Source of the DNA: Candidatus Zhuqueibacterota bacterium
GTDB lineage: Bacteria; Zhuqueibacterota; Zhuqueibacteria; Oceanimicrobiales; Oceanimicrobiaceae
Direction: 5' to 3'
DNA length: 64,000 nucleotides
Assembly (NCBI GenBank): GCA_029261995.1
Contig: JAJDAF010000022.1
Location: 124,001-188,000, forward strand
The notes below the pieces were generated by a model, which was given only the letters and a program-made list of their open reading frames with translations, was not told where the DNA came from and did not search any database. Shown here piece by piece: positions 44,785 to 53,542 of this stretch (position 1 is the first letter of the stretch; each line of letters opens with the position of its first letter). The translations under genes were made by a program, and so were the position numbers.

Positions 44785-47089
44785 TGGCCTTCTTGCTGGA
44801 CTTTCTTTTCGTACCTGTATCGGTCTGTGGGTATTCAATTCTGCCATGAAACATGCCTGTCAATGTGTTGACAAAACTCTCTCTGATGACCGCCAGGTCA
44901 CCCACCGTCAAAGGGCATTCATCGAGTTCGTGGTCGAGTAAACGCTCGTGAATAAGCGAGGCCACCATACTGCGGATTCTGCTTACTGACGGTTCTTTCA
45001 GAACTCGCGAGCCGGCTTCCACCGCGTCGGCCAGCATGACGATGGCTGTTTCCTTTTTCTGGGGCTTGGGGCCGTTATAGCGAAAACTGGACTCGTCAAT
45101 CTCGCCGTCTTCCCGGTTCTCCAGTGCCTTTTGATAGAAGTAGCGGATTATATTTGTGCCGTGGTGCTGAGGTATGAAATCGCGAATTTCCGTCGGCAGG
45201 TTGTACTCCTCTGCAATATCCAGACCTTTTTTGACGTGGTTGATGAGGATAAGGCAACTCATGCTGGGGGTCAGTTTTTCGTGAGGATTCTTGCCCGCCT
45301 TTTGATTCTCAACGAAATACTCGGGCTTTTCCATCTTGCCGATGTCGTGATAATATGACGCGACTCTGGCCAGCAGAGCATTTCCTCCTACCGCGTCACA
45401 AGCAGCCTCGGACAGATTGCCGACCATGATGCTATGATGGTAGCTGCCCGGTGCGCGAATGGCGAGCTGCCTTAAGAGTGGGCGATTAAGATCGGATAGC
45501 TCCAGCAATGTCGAGTTGGTGGTTACCTGAAAGATGTATTCGAATATTACCATCAGCCCGTAGGCCAGAATCGGAGACAGCACACCGTTGGCCAGACCAT
45601 GGCCCAGCATTTCTGGTAGCTCTGTCAGGTCAGAGTTCTTGACAAGTTCGAGTGTCGTGATGGAAACGATATAGGTTCCAGAGATGTAAAGCATCGCCTT
45701 CAGCATCCACGACCGCGCCTGAATGCGTCCGACCGCGAAGGTCGAGATGGCGCCGGCAAACAGCGTGATGGTCATCATCTCAAAGTCATTTCCCCTGAGC
45801 GCGCCAATAATTATGCTCAATGTGACTGTCCCCATGAACGCTGTCCGGCCATCAAAGAATATGGTTATGAGCATGGAGGCGATAGAAATGGGGATGAGGT
45901 ATTTCAGATTAGATGTCAACTCATACTGGTTGATGATAAACGTCGTCACGATAACCAGCATGAAAATGCTGAACAACATCAACATTCGTTTGAGGCTGTC
46001 GAATGTTGAGCGCCGGAACACAAAGATGAAAAGCAGTGATGCTGACAGGGCAAGGGAAACGAGGAGCAATCTTCCGATAACGGGAAAGATGAGCTTTGCG
46101 CCGCCCTCACGTTCATCGCGCTCTGCCGTCGTGCTCGCCAGAGATCGGAGTTTTTCCAGGACTTCGGCAGAGACCAAATCATGCGAATTGAGAATTCGCT
46201 GGTCTTTCAGAACAATGCCTTTGGAGAGAGGAACACTCGCGACGGCATCGTTGATGCGAGAATCAGTCGTTGCCTGATCATAGATGAGATTAGGTTCTAG
46301 GAAGGCAAGGACAATCCCGAAACCAATGGTCGCCACAATTTCCTGATTGGGAAAGGTCTGCCGCAGTTTTGGCAGCAAGGCGTCACGGTAGTTGTCCAGG
46401 TTATAAAATCTGGCGCTGTTTTCGACAACTTCCGCTTCCTCGAAAACGACGACAAGCTTGGTTGCGTGGGCCGGAATTGCGTCTGCCTTCAGGTTGAGCA
46501 CGCCGATGGTGTAGACGTCCTGCAGGATGGTCTTGAGCTTGAAGCGTACCCGGTCTAGCGTCAGGATTTCCGGGTCTTTCGCCTTACCCTTTGCTTCGTT
46601 TGACCCGGCAGGTACATCGAGCAGATACTGTGTGTTAGCCTGGTTGCTGATGATCGAGTCGTTGTCCAGAATATCACGGATTCGTTTGACTTTGGTCGAG
46701 TCTGGGAGGTCCGCATCCCGAATCAGGCGAATGCTGGTAAAGAAGTCGTCAAAGGCTTTCAGAGAGATGCGCTCGACGCTGTCTTCTCGTGTGAACACTA
46801 AATGAATTTTTTCCGAAGCTGCCTTGCGGTCGCCTTCGATTTCATCCGGGCTTTTGTTGATAAAATATGTGAAGGGCGCAATGATGTCCCGCCCGATGTA
46901 GACATCACCCACTTCCAGTTTAGAGAACTGAAACGATTGCCTGGAAGGAAACATCAGGGCTGTAGCACCAATGCTTCCAACAACTAAGGCGACCTGCAAT
47001 CCGAGGCGCAAGGACTTATTCTGCTGGAGCGAATCAAACCCGCGTTGGATAGACTTGCTGATCCGATAGGTTAGTTTTGGACCCTTCAC
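44768..47089 (-). CDS. pgpH: PgpH-type membrane HD phosphohydrolase
   Basis: A 773-residue 7TM-HD protein. A single N-terminal helix (L-Q-V-A-L-V-V-G-S-I-G-A) is followed by an extracellular 7TMR-HDED domain of about 300 residues, seven membrane helices, then a cytoplasmic HD domain with H-H-S-I-M-V-G-N-L and Y-Y-H-D-I-G-K-M. Homologues hydrolyse cyclic di-AMP in Listeria and relatives. Its closeness to phoH and ybeY is a conserved arrangement in many bacteria. Start is GTG with weak Shine-Dalgarno. Confidence 0.94.
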   Translation of the reverse strand: MKGPKLTYRISKSIQRGFDSLQQNKSLRLGLQVALVVGSIGATALMFPSRQSFQFSKLEVGDVYIGRDIIAPFTYFINKSPDEIEGDRKAASEKIHLVFTREDSVERISLKAFDDFFTSIRLIRDADLPDSTKVKRIRDILDNDSIISNQANTQYLLDVPAGSNEAKGKAKDPEILTLDRVRFKLKTILQDVYTIGVLNLKADAIPAHATKLVVVFEEAEVVENSARFYNLDNYRDALLPKLRQTFPNQEIVATIGFGIVLAFLEPNLIYDQATTDSRINDAVASVPLSKGIVLKDQRILNSHDLVSAEVLEKLRSLASTTAERDEREGGAKLIFPVIGRLLLVSLALSASLLFIFVFRRSTFDSLKRMLMLFSIFMLVIVTTFIINQYELTSNLKYLIPISIASMLITIFFDGRTAFMGTVTLSIIIGALRGNDFEMMTITLFAGAISTFAVGRIQARSWMLKAMLYISGTYIVSITTLELVKNSDLTELPEMLGHGLANGVLSPILAYGLMVIFEYIFQVTTNSTLLELSDLNRPLLRQLAIRAPGSYHHSIMVGNLSEAACDAVGGNALLARVASYYHDIGKMEKPEYFVENQKAGKNPHEKLTPSMSCLILINHVKKGLDIAEEYNLPTEIRDFIPQHHGTNIIRYFYQKALENREDGEIDESSFRYNGPKPQKKETAIVMLADAVEAGSRVLKEPSVSRIRSMVASLIHERLLDHELDECPLTVGDLAVIRESFVNTLTGMFHGRIEYPQTDTGTKRKSSKKANEVQG

Positions 47090-47110
47090 GTGCTGGCCAA
47101 GTGTTCTCGG

Positions 47111-48088
47111 TTAATGCGAATTTTTATTGTTGTTGCTGTAGTTGTCGTAGGCCTTGATGATGTCCCGTACCAAGCGGTGGCGAACGACATCCTGGTCCGT
47201 CATGTATGTGAAATCAATGCCCTCGATATCGACCAGAATGGATTGAATCTGAACGAGGCCGGATGCGTCGGCATCAGACAAATCAACCTGAGTCACATCA
47301 CCGGTAATAATCGATTTCGAGCTGACGCCCAATCTTGTCAGAAACATCTTCATCTGATTAAACGTCGTGTTCTGTGCTTCATCCAGGATCACGAATGCAC
47401 TGTTGAGGGTTCGGCCACGCATGTAGGCCAAGGGTACGATTTCAATTATCCCGGACTCAAGATAACGCTTAAGTTTATCCTGCGGGATCATGTCATTCAA
47501 GGCATCGTAAAGAGGTCGCAGATATGGGTCGATTTTTTCGCGGAAATCGCCTGGAAGATATCCTAACCGTTCGCCTGCTTCAACAGCAGGGCGGGTCAGA
47601 ATGATGCGGTCAACCAACTTGTCGCGCAGGGCCGCAACGGCGATCGCGACCGCCAAATAGGTCTTGCCTGTCCCGGCCGGGCCAATGGCGAACACAATAT
47701 CATTTCGGTTGGCAGCACCGTAAAACTTACGTTGACCGCCGGTCTTGGGCTTGATGAAGCCATCCTTTTTGTAGAGAATGACTTCATCAAGCCCATCATC
47801 TGGCTGACGGTTTGTTCCGTTCGATCTGACAAGAGAGATGACGCTTTCAAAGTCGTTCTCGGAGATTTGCTGGCTCCGGGTCACCATCAGAATCAACTCT
47901 ACCAGTACGCGCTCGGCAGCTTCGACATCCTGCTGCTCACCCGTGACGCTCAGCTCGCTTCCCCGGGCTACTATTTTTGTGGACAACTCCTGCTCAATTC
48001 GTCTCAGATTGCTGTCTTGCTGGCCGAACAAGCTGAGCTGATCTACTCCTTTAATAGAAACTTTTCGGGTAATTTCTGAATTGTTCAA
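47111..48088 (-). CDS. phoH: PhoH family ATPase
   Basis: A 325-residue cytoplasmic P-loop protein. An N-terminal KH-like RNA-binding segment (residues about 10-75) precedes Walker A G-P-A-G-T-G-K-T-Y and Walker B F-V-I-L-D-E-A-Q-N-T. PhoH proteins associate genomically with YbeY and are implicated in RNA metabolism. No ATG or GTG lies in frame before residue 1; a TTG at 48088 is the most likely start. Confidence 0.94.
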   Translation of the reverse strand: MNNSEITRKVSIKGVDQLSLFGQQDSNLRRIEQELSTKIVARGSELSVTGEQQDVEAAERVLVELILMVTRSQQISENDFESVISLVRSNGTNRQPDDGLDEVILYKKDGFIKPKTGGQRKFYGAANRNDIVFAIGPAGTGKTYLAVAIAVAALRDKLVDRIILTRPAVEAGERLGYLPGDFREKIDPYLRPLYDALNDMIPQDKLKRYLESGIIEIVPLAYMRGRTLNSAFVILDEAQNTTFNQMKMFLTRLGVSSKSIITGDVTQVDLSDADASGLVQIQSILVDIEGIDFTYMTDQDVVRHRLVRDIIKAYDNYSNNNKNSH

Positions 48089-48129
48089 GGTCTTCTGTTC
48101 ACCTGCTTGCGATGGCGTAGTTATCTAAT

Positions 48130-48178
48130 AAAAAAAGCTCTTGCTCGCTCAACATAACGCTGAGCGAGCCAAGAGCTT
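48130..48178 (-). terminator. Terminator of the LysM gene
   Basis: On the minus strand a long stem (AAGCTCTTG and CTCGCTCA arms at 48135-48151 with TGAGCGAG and AAGAGCTT at 48161-48178, one bulged base) is followed by a T-tract. It separates the LysM gene from phoH. Confidence 0.88.
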
Positions 48179-48268
48179 CTAGGTTGTCGACTTCTAAGGT
48201 GTTTGAAAATTATACAAGAAATCTCAGAGAGCAATTTGGGACACGGCCCGAACTCATCTTCCTCCAGA

Positions 48269-49123
48269 TTAGTTGTTTGGAATTTTCAACACTTGATGAG
48301 GGTAGATCAAACTTGGCTCATCACCGATGGTCGACTGATTTGCCTCGTAAATTGACCGCCATTTGGTTGGGTCACCGAGCACATCCATGCTGCCAGCAAT
48401 CTTGGACAGATTGTCGCCACTGCCAACGAGGTATTCGTTGGGGCCGTTCTCGCGATGAATCTTGAAGATCTGGTCAGGGTGAATCATGTCCGGATCTTTG
48501 ATCTGGTCAGCGTTGTAGGAGTAGATCCTTACCCACTGGAAGGGATCACCGTAAATATCAGCTTTGCGGGAAATCCTCCAGAGGTAGTCGCCTCGGATGA
48601 CGGTATATTCGTCATACATTCCCTTGGGCATTTTTGCGCGAAGCTGCGCAATTTTGCCTTCCAGGCCTGCGACTTTATCACGCATCTCAGACAGTACATA
48701 GATGCGGTTTTTCTTCATCTCTTCCAGCTTTGCTTCCTGAGCGTCAATCTCTTTCCTTCTCTTGAAAAGCTCCTCGGGAGCTATTGCGCCGAGTGCGTTG
48801 AGCTCTCTCTCCAGGCCGCTAAGCTCCTGACGGTAGGCATTGACGTCAGCCTCAGACACCCCAATAGCCTCATAGATTGAAGCCCAAGTGTCATTCGTCT
48901 GGTTTCCGATTTCAGCACTTTGAGATTTCAAAGACTCCATGTCAGCATCGAGCTTTGCAATCTCGTCTTTCGCTGCTGTCTCTCGGTCTACCCATTGTTG
49001 CAATTGAGCTTTGTACTCATCCATGGTCATTTTTTCTTGAGCAAGTACAACATCACTTGCCATGACCAATCCAAACAAAGCCACCAGCGAGCAGATACCG
49101 AGAGTCTTAAGAACAGCTTTCAT
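48269..49123 (-). CDS. LysM domain periplasmic coiled-coil protein
   Basis: A 284-residue exported protein. ATG 49123 has AGGAGGG seven bases upstream and yields a signal peptide (L-G-I-C-S-L-V-A-L-F-G-L-V-M-A-S-D-V-V-L-A-Q). Residues about 30-165 are predicted coiled coil (L-D-A-D-M-E-S-L-K-S-Q-S and E-E-M-K-K-N-R). Two LysM repeats follow: Y-T-V-I-R-G-D-Y-L-W-R-I-S with an insert, and Y-L-V-G-S-G-D-N-L-S-K-I-A, each ending in Q-I/V-x-K-I. It should anchor to peptidoglycan. The lipoprotein gene upstream starts 304 bp earlier and overlaps nothing, so the pair likely forms one transcription unit. Confidence 0.9.
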   Translation of the reverse strand: MKAVLKTLGICSLVALFGLVMASDVVLAQEKMTMDEYKAQLQQWVDRETAAKDEIAKLDADMESLKSQSAEIGNQTNDTWASIYEAIGVSEADVNAYRQELSGLERELNALGAIAPEELFKRRKEIDAQEAKLEEMKKNRIYVLSEMRDKVAGLEGKIAQLRAKMPKGMYDEYTVIRGDYLWRISRKADIYGDPFQWVRIYSYNADQIKDPDMIHPDQIFKIHRENGPNEYLVGSGDNLSKIAGSMDVLGDPTKWRSIYEANQSTIGDEPSLIYPHQVLKIPNN

Positions 49124-49151
49124 GTTCAGACCCTCCTGTTTCTCATTAACA

Positions 49152-49427
49152 TTATTCAGACTCGGCAAGTCGTTGTTTTACCAATTCCAGTTCGCTTTTC
49201 GCAGCCTGCAGATCTTTCTTCTTCTGATTGAGTTCACTTTCCAGGCGGCTCTTTTCCCGTCGTCTCTCCTCGAGTGTTTGTTCAGCTGAGAGAGCAGCGT
49301 TTTTCTGCTCCTCCAACTGTTGCAGTTGCTCAGCGTTAGGATGCCTCGTGCAACCGACAAACGAAAACGTGGAGACAACGAACAGGGCGATAATCAGCGT
49401 TGAAACCGAATTGTACATTTTTTTCAT
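49152..49427 (-). CDS. Small coiled-coil lipoprotein
   Basis: A 91-residue lipoprotein. The signal sequence S-T-L-I-I-A-L-F-V-V-S-T-F-S-F-V-G-C ends in a lipobox with Cys as the probable lipidated residue. The remainder is an uninterrupted heptad-rich helix (Q-L-Q-Q-L-E-E-Q-K-N-A-A, K-S-R-L-E-S-E-L). AGGAGG lies ten bases before the ATG. Size and shape recall Lpp/Pal-type or LysM-partner lipoproteins, and the LysM gene is next downstream (28 bp), so the two may jointly link outer membrane and peptidoglycan. Confidence 0.85.
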   Translation of the reverse strand: MKKMYNSVSTLIIALFVVSTFSFVGCTRHPNAEQLQQLEEQKNAALSAEQTLEERRREKSRLESELNQKKKDLQAAKSELELVKQRLAESE

Positions 49428-49553
49428 CAACAATTCACCTCCTTCCGAGATCGATATTTTATTTATTTATCGTAGAATCAATAGGATAGCTATACAGTAG
49501 TAGTAACTGCAATTATAGCAATAAAAACATCCATTGTCAAGAAAAAAAGAGCC

Positions 49554-51326
49554 CTATATCACCTTGAGACCCAGCTCTTTAAGCTGTCGATCATCGACCA
49601 CTGAAGGGCAGCCATCCATCAAGGATAGAGCACTGTTGGTCTTGGGAAAGGCGATGACGTTGCGAATAGAGTTCTCGCCGCAAAGCAGCATCACCAACCG
49701 GTCAAAGCCGAACGCAATGCCGCCGTGTGGCGGCGCGCCAAACTCAAATGCATCCAGGAGAAAGCCAAATTTGTCCTGCGCCTCACTTGTGGAGATGTCC
49801 AACAGTCTGAACATTCTGTCCTGCATGTCGCGCTGATGAATCCGGATGCTGCCACCGGCGATTTCATAGCCATTCAAAACAAGATCGTAGGCCTTTGCCC
49901 GCACGGCCCCGGGATCGCTCTCCATCAAATCGATATCTTCATCCATCGGAGATGTAAAAGGATGATGCCGGGCCACATAGCGGCCTTGTTCGTCGTCATG
50001 CTCCAGCAGTGGAAATTCGAGAACCCAAGCGAGCGCCCATTTGCCTTCCGGGATCAAGTCCTCCTGTTTGGCGATCTTGGAGCGTAGCAATCCACCGAGA
50101 AGGAATGCCTGTTCACCCTGGTCCGCGACGACCAGGAGCAAATCGCCCGCCTCGGCCCCGAATGCCTGATTGATCTCTTGAATCGTCTCCGGGGTGAAAA
50201 ATTTCGCCAGGCCGGAGTCCCAGCCACCGTCGCCAACCTTGATCGCGACAACGCCTTTCGCCCCTTCGTTCTGCATTTCGGCAGTAAGGGTGTCCACCTG
50301 TTTGCGGGAATATTTGGCGCCACCTTTGACGGCAATGCCGCAGACTGTCCCGCCATCTTTGACACAGCCCGAAAATACTTTGAAGTCGCAATCACCGACC
50401 AGTTTGCTGATATCGACGATTTCCAGACCATAGCGCAAGTCCGGCTTGTCTGAACCAAATCGCGTGATTGCCTCTTGGTAGGTCAGACGTTGGAAGGGCG
50501 TGGCAATTTCAACATCAAGCACTTCCATGAAAGTATGGGCGACGAGACCTTCCATGATTTGCAGAACATCATCACGTTCCACAAAAGAGAGTTCGATGTC
50601 GATTTGCGTGAATTCGGGCTGCCGGTCGGCCCGCAAGTCTTCATCGCGGAAACAACGCACGACTTGGTAGTAGCGGTCCATGCCCGCAACCATAAGAATT
50701 TGTTTGTAGGTCTGGGGGCTCTGCGGCAGGGCGTAGAATTTTCCGTTGTGAATCCGGCTGGGTACGAGGTAGTCTCTGGCGCCTTCTGGCGTGCTCCGCA
50801 TGAGAATAGGTGTCTCGATCTCCACAAAACCGCTCTCGTTCATGTAGCTTCGAACGGCATGGCTGGTCTTGTGCCGACGCAGGAGGTTCTCCCGCATGGC
50901 GGACGTACGCAAGTCGAGATATCGGTACTTGAGTCGCAGTTCCTCGGAGATGTCGATATTTTCGTCGATCTCGAACGGTGGCGTCTTTGCCGGGTTGAGG
51001 ATCTTGAGTTCGCTCACGACAACCTCGATGTCACCCGTATTCAAATTCGGGTTTGCCATACCCTCCGGTCTGGCGCGTACGGTTCCCCGCACGGCAACCA
51101 CAAACTCGCCGCGCAGGCCTTTGGCATTCTGGAAGCCGTCAGCCATGACATTCGGGTCGAAGACAATTTGAGTCAGTCCGTAGCGATCACGCACGTCGAT
51201 AAAAATTAACCCGCCGTGGTCTCGCCGGCGGTGCACCCATCCCATGAGTGTGACTGCTAGTGTCTCATCCGATTTATTGAGCGCTCCGCATGTGTGGGTT
51301 CGTTTCCAACCCTCGAGTTTGTCCAA
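49554..51326 (-). CDS. aspS: Aspartyl-tRNA synthetase, bacterial type
   Basis: A 590-residue class IIb synthetase. An N-terminal OB anticodon-binding domain (V-T-L-M-G-W-V-H-R-R-R-D-H-G-G-L) is followed by the catalytic core with Q-S-P-Q-T-Y-K-Q, motif 2 C-F-R-D-E-D-L-R, and motif 3 G-I-A-F-G-F-D-R-L. A GAD insertion domain typical of bacterial AspRS is present (about residues 290-420). The length is normal. The promoter should lie in the AT-rich 255 bp shared with the AT-hook gene. Confidence 0.97.
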   Translation of the reverse strand: MDKLEGWKRTHTCGALNKSDETLAVTLMGWVHRRRDHGGLIFIDVRDRYGLTQIVFDPNVMADGFQNAKGLRGEFVVAVRGTVRARPEGMANPNLNTGDIEVVVSELKILNPAKTPPFEIDENIDISEELRLKYRYLDLRTSAMRENLLRRHKTSHAVRSYMNESGFVEIETPILMRSTPEGARDYLVPSRIHNGKFYALPQSPQTYKQILMVAGMDRYYQVVRCFRDEDLRADRQPEFTQIDIELSFVERDDVLQIMEGLVAHTFMEVLDVEIATPFQRLTYQEAITRFGSDKPDLRYGLEIVDISKLVGDCDFKVFSGCVKDGGTVCGIAVKGGAKYSRKQVDTLTAEMQNEGAKGVVAIKVGDGGWDSGLAKFFTPETIQEINQAFGAEAGDLLLVVADQGEQAFLLGGLLRSKIAKQEDLIPEGKWALAWVLEFPLLEHDDEQGRYVARHHPFTSPMDEDIDLMESDPGAVRAKAYDLVLNGYEIAGGSIRIHQRDMQDRMFRLLDISTSEAQDKFGFLLDAFEFGAPPHGGIAFGFDRLVMLLCGENSIRNVIAFPKTNSALSLMDGCPSVVDDRQLKELGLKVI

Positions 51327-51520
51327 CTGAATTGTTCCTCCTGGCTAGGTGTGTTTTTGAAAAAATAATATAATGAAAAAGGCATCGATTTGCTATTTAA
51401 TTCTTTGATTTTTCACTGCGAATAATCTGTGAAGAACTGCATATTCGTGATTAGCGCTCTTCCGGGCTGGCAAATGATCTGATTTCCATATTTTATTTCT
51501 GGAATATACATTGGTTTTTG

Positions 51521-51549
51521 TTGACTTTTTGTGTACCAATGAATATACT
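51521..51549 (+). promoter_or_regulatory. Strong sigma70-like promoter for the AT-hook gene
   Basis: TTGACT (51521-51526), 17-base spacer, TATACT (51544-51549), 33 bp before the ATG. Both hexamers are one base from consensus. Confidence 0.75.
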
Positions 51550-51581
51550 TTCAATTCTAAATTTAACGAAAGGAAATAGTC

Positions 51582-51758
51582 ATGAGCGTTTTCGACAAGC
51601 TGAGTCAAATCAGCACTGATATGGACAAAGAAATTGCTGATATTGACAAGCAAATTGCGGACTTGACCGCAAAGAAAAAGCAGCTTCTTAATTTGAAGAA
51701 GGTCATGGATCCGGCGCCGAAAAAGCGACGTGGTCGCCCGAGAAAATCCGCCGCATAA
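51582..51758 (+). CDS. 58-residue coiled-coil / AT-hook protein
   Basis: A short, cytoplasmic, basic-tailed protein. The N-terminal 40 residues are a heptad-rich acidic helix (I-S-T-D-M-D-K-E-I-A-D-I-D-K-Q-I). The C-terminus reads K-K-R-R-G-R-P-R-K-S, a canonical AT-hook (R-G-R-P) that binds the minor groove of AT-rich DNA. AAAGGA lies eight bases before the ATG. It has a near-consensus promoter at 51521 and a strong terminator at 51840, so it is an abundant monocistronic product. I infer a nucleoid-associated or gene-silencing role; no partner is visible. Confidence 0.85.
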   Translation: MSVFDKLSQISTDMDKEIADIDKQIADLTAKKKQLLNLKKVMDPAPKKRRGRPRKSAA

Positions 51759-51839
51759 CGCAGCGGCGTCATAATCGACAATCCTTATCAGGTGCGTGCG
51801 GGGACACGTTTGCGATTCTGACTGTGAATCCAAGTCCAG

Positions 51840-51890
51840 CCCCGACAGTCATTGTTGGATAGCAACAAGACTGTCGGGGTTTGCCCGAAA
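51840..51890 (+). terminator. Strong rho-independent terminator after the AT-hook gene
   Basis: CCCCGACAGTC (51840-51850) pairs perfectly with GACTGTCGGGG (51869-51879); inside, TTGTT pairs with AACAA. A GTTTG tract follows. Confidence 0.85.
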
Positions 51891-52045
51891 CGACAGGGTT
51901 AAACTGCTTTCTGAATTGAGATGCCCGCCTGCAGAGATAGAGTCACTCATGGCGTACGTGCATTGAAGCTTCGGCATTGCCACTCAAAGCCACACCCTTC
52001 CCGTTACACTTCCGCCCGAATTCGAATTCTAGTATTGGAGGTCCA

Positions 52046-53062
52046 ATGTACCATCTCGTCATGCTGATTCTTGCAACAGTCGTTTCGGTGACATTTGCCG
52101 CGGGAAAGGAGCATTCGCGCGATGTCGGTTTACAAATTGGCGAGAGAATTCCCGAATTCAGCTTGCACGACCAGTTCGGACAGCCTCGCAACATCAAGGA
52201 CCTTGTCGGCGAGAATGGCGCGGTCATCGATTTTTACCGTAGCGCATCCTGGTGACCGTTCTGTAAAACGCAACTCGTGGAGTTGCAGGAAAAACTTGAG
52301 GAATTCAAGGCGCGCGGCATGGCAGTCATCGGCATCAGCTACGACTCGGTGCATGTGCTGCGGGAGTTCTCCGAAACCCGAAACATTGCATTTCCCCTGC
52401 TTGCCGACCCGGAGAGCAAGGTGATTCGACAGATTGGCGTCATGAACACTGAACTGGATTCAACCGGGGGAGCGTGGGGCTCAGCCTTCCCTGGTCTCTA
52501 CACCGTCGATAAGGATTTGAAGATCATCGACAAGCAGTTTGAGCAATCCTATTATGAACGACCCACGGTCGAAGGGCTGCTGGTTTCCAAGTTTGGAAAA
52601 CAGACAGAGGGTCCAATGCGAATGTTCTCAACCGGCTATCTGGACGGTTTCGTTGCGCTTACAGACTCCGTAGCGCACCTGGCCCAAATTGTGACCGTCA
52701 CCGTGGAGTTGAATCTGAAAGATGGCTTCCATGTTTACGGCAAGCCGATTCCAAAGGGCTATTTCCCCCTACAAATCGAATTCGAATCAAACGACATTTT
52801 TGAAGTCGATCCATTTGAGTTTCCGGAGCCCGCAGCTTTTTCCGTGGCTGGCCTCGATGAGGCGTTCTTCGTCTACTCCGGCAAGCTGAAGTTGCAGTCG
52901 AAACTGCGAGTCAAGACACGCAGAAATCTCGGCGACCACATGGTCAGGGCCAGGCTAACGCTGCAGGCGTGCAACAAAACCGCCTGCATGATGCCCCTGA
53001 CGCGTGATTTTGAATTCCCATTGAAGGTTGTGAAATGGGACAAGCGTGTAGTCGGAGAGTAA
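52046..53062 (+). CDS. Selenocysteine redoxin fused to a DsbD-alpha-like domain
   Basis: A 338-residue exported protein whose codon 70 is an in-frame TGA (52253-52255). Both sides are in the same frame and form one AhpC/TSA-like redoxin: D-F-Y-R-S-A-S-W, then U-P-F-C-K-T-Q-L, the U-x-x-C active site that is C-P-F-C in relatives. GGAGGT precedes ATG 52046 and the signal peptide is L-V-M-L-I-L-A-T-V-V-S-V-T-F-A-A. From about residue 195 a second domain resembles the DsbD N-terminal domain, with a C-x4-C pair in Q-A-C-N-K-T-A-C-M-M-P. A perfect hairpin with GTG loop follows TGA. I infer a periplasmic thiol reductase or peroxidase that relays electrons to its own DsbD-like domain. Confidence 0.93.
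52270..52286 (+). promoter_or_regulatory. Bacterial SECIS hairpin of the redoxin gene
   Basis: GCAACTC (52270-52276), loop GTG, GAGTTGC (52280-52286): a perfect 7-bp stem. The loop G is base 25 and U is base 26 counting the U of UGA as 1, matching the G23-U24 position of the E. coli fdhF SECIS recognised by SelB. Confidence 0.85.
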
Positions 53063-53190
53063 ATTCGTTGCCCGTCCTGAAAGTGTCACAGCACAGTGCA
53101 GGGGGAGATGTCTAGACTCCAGATCGATGTTTGGCATTTCTGCTTTCCAAGTCCGCGGCAGATATTTCTGGGCTCAGTGGTCCGTGACTT

Positions 53191-53493
53191 CTACAGAACC
53201 ACTTCAAACCCCTCAAAAACCGGCGGCCCGAGATAAGTTCCTTCCGGAGCCTTCGTCTGGCCATGCGCTTTGCGAAACGCTTCGGACTCGGTCCACGCCA
53301 CAAACGCACTTTCGGAGTCCCAAATCGTGTGTGAGGCGTACAATGTAACGCCATCAGCAGACGGCCCCTTGAGAAGATGGAACGAGTTGAATCCGGGAAC
53401 TTCATCGAGCTGGCTGTCCCGTTCGCGCCAGATTTTTTCAAAATCAGCTTCGTGCTTCTCGGCAATCCGGAAACGATTCATCGCTATGTACAT
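53191..53493 (-). CDS. IsdG/ABM-type heme-degrading monooxygenase candidate
   Basis: A 100-residue antibiotic-biosynthesis-monooxygenase-fold protein. AAGGAG lies before the ATG. The sequence Y-I-A-M-N-R-F, T-I-W-D-S-E-S-A-F-V-A-W and R-K-A-H place Asn6, Trp67 and His77 almost exactly where staphylococcal IsdG/IsdI have their N-W-H catalytic triad, so heme or porphyrin degradation is a more specific guess than the generic ABM annotation. It should be a cytoplasmic dimer. No heme-uptake gene is adjacent, although a TonB-dependent receptor lies 5 kb away. It stands alone on the minus strand, after the plus-strand selenoprotein. Confidence 0.83.
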   Translation of the reverse strand: MYIAMNRFRIAEKHEADFEKIWRERDSQLDEVPGFNSFHLLKGPSADGVTLYASHTIWDSESAFVAWTESEAFRKAHGQTKAPEGTYLGPPVFEGFEVVL

Positions 53494-53542
53494 CTGGAAC
53501 TCCTTTTGTTTGACCTGTTATGCACTACTTTTTTTCCTTTAA

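Noticed and set aside
51393-51833. 146-codon minus-strand frame
   Set aside because: It opposes the promoter, coding region and terminator of the AT-hook gene and has no start signal or domain.
52046-52255. Truncated redoxin pseudogene ending at TGA
   Set aside because: Frame continuity across TGA, the U-P-F-C context and the hairpin make selenocysteine readthrough the better explanation.
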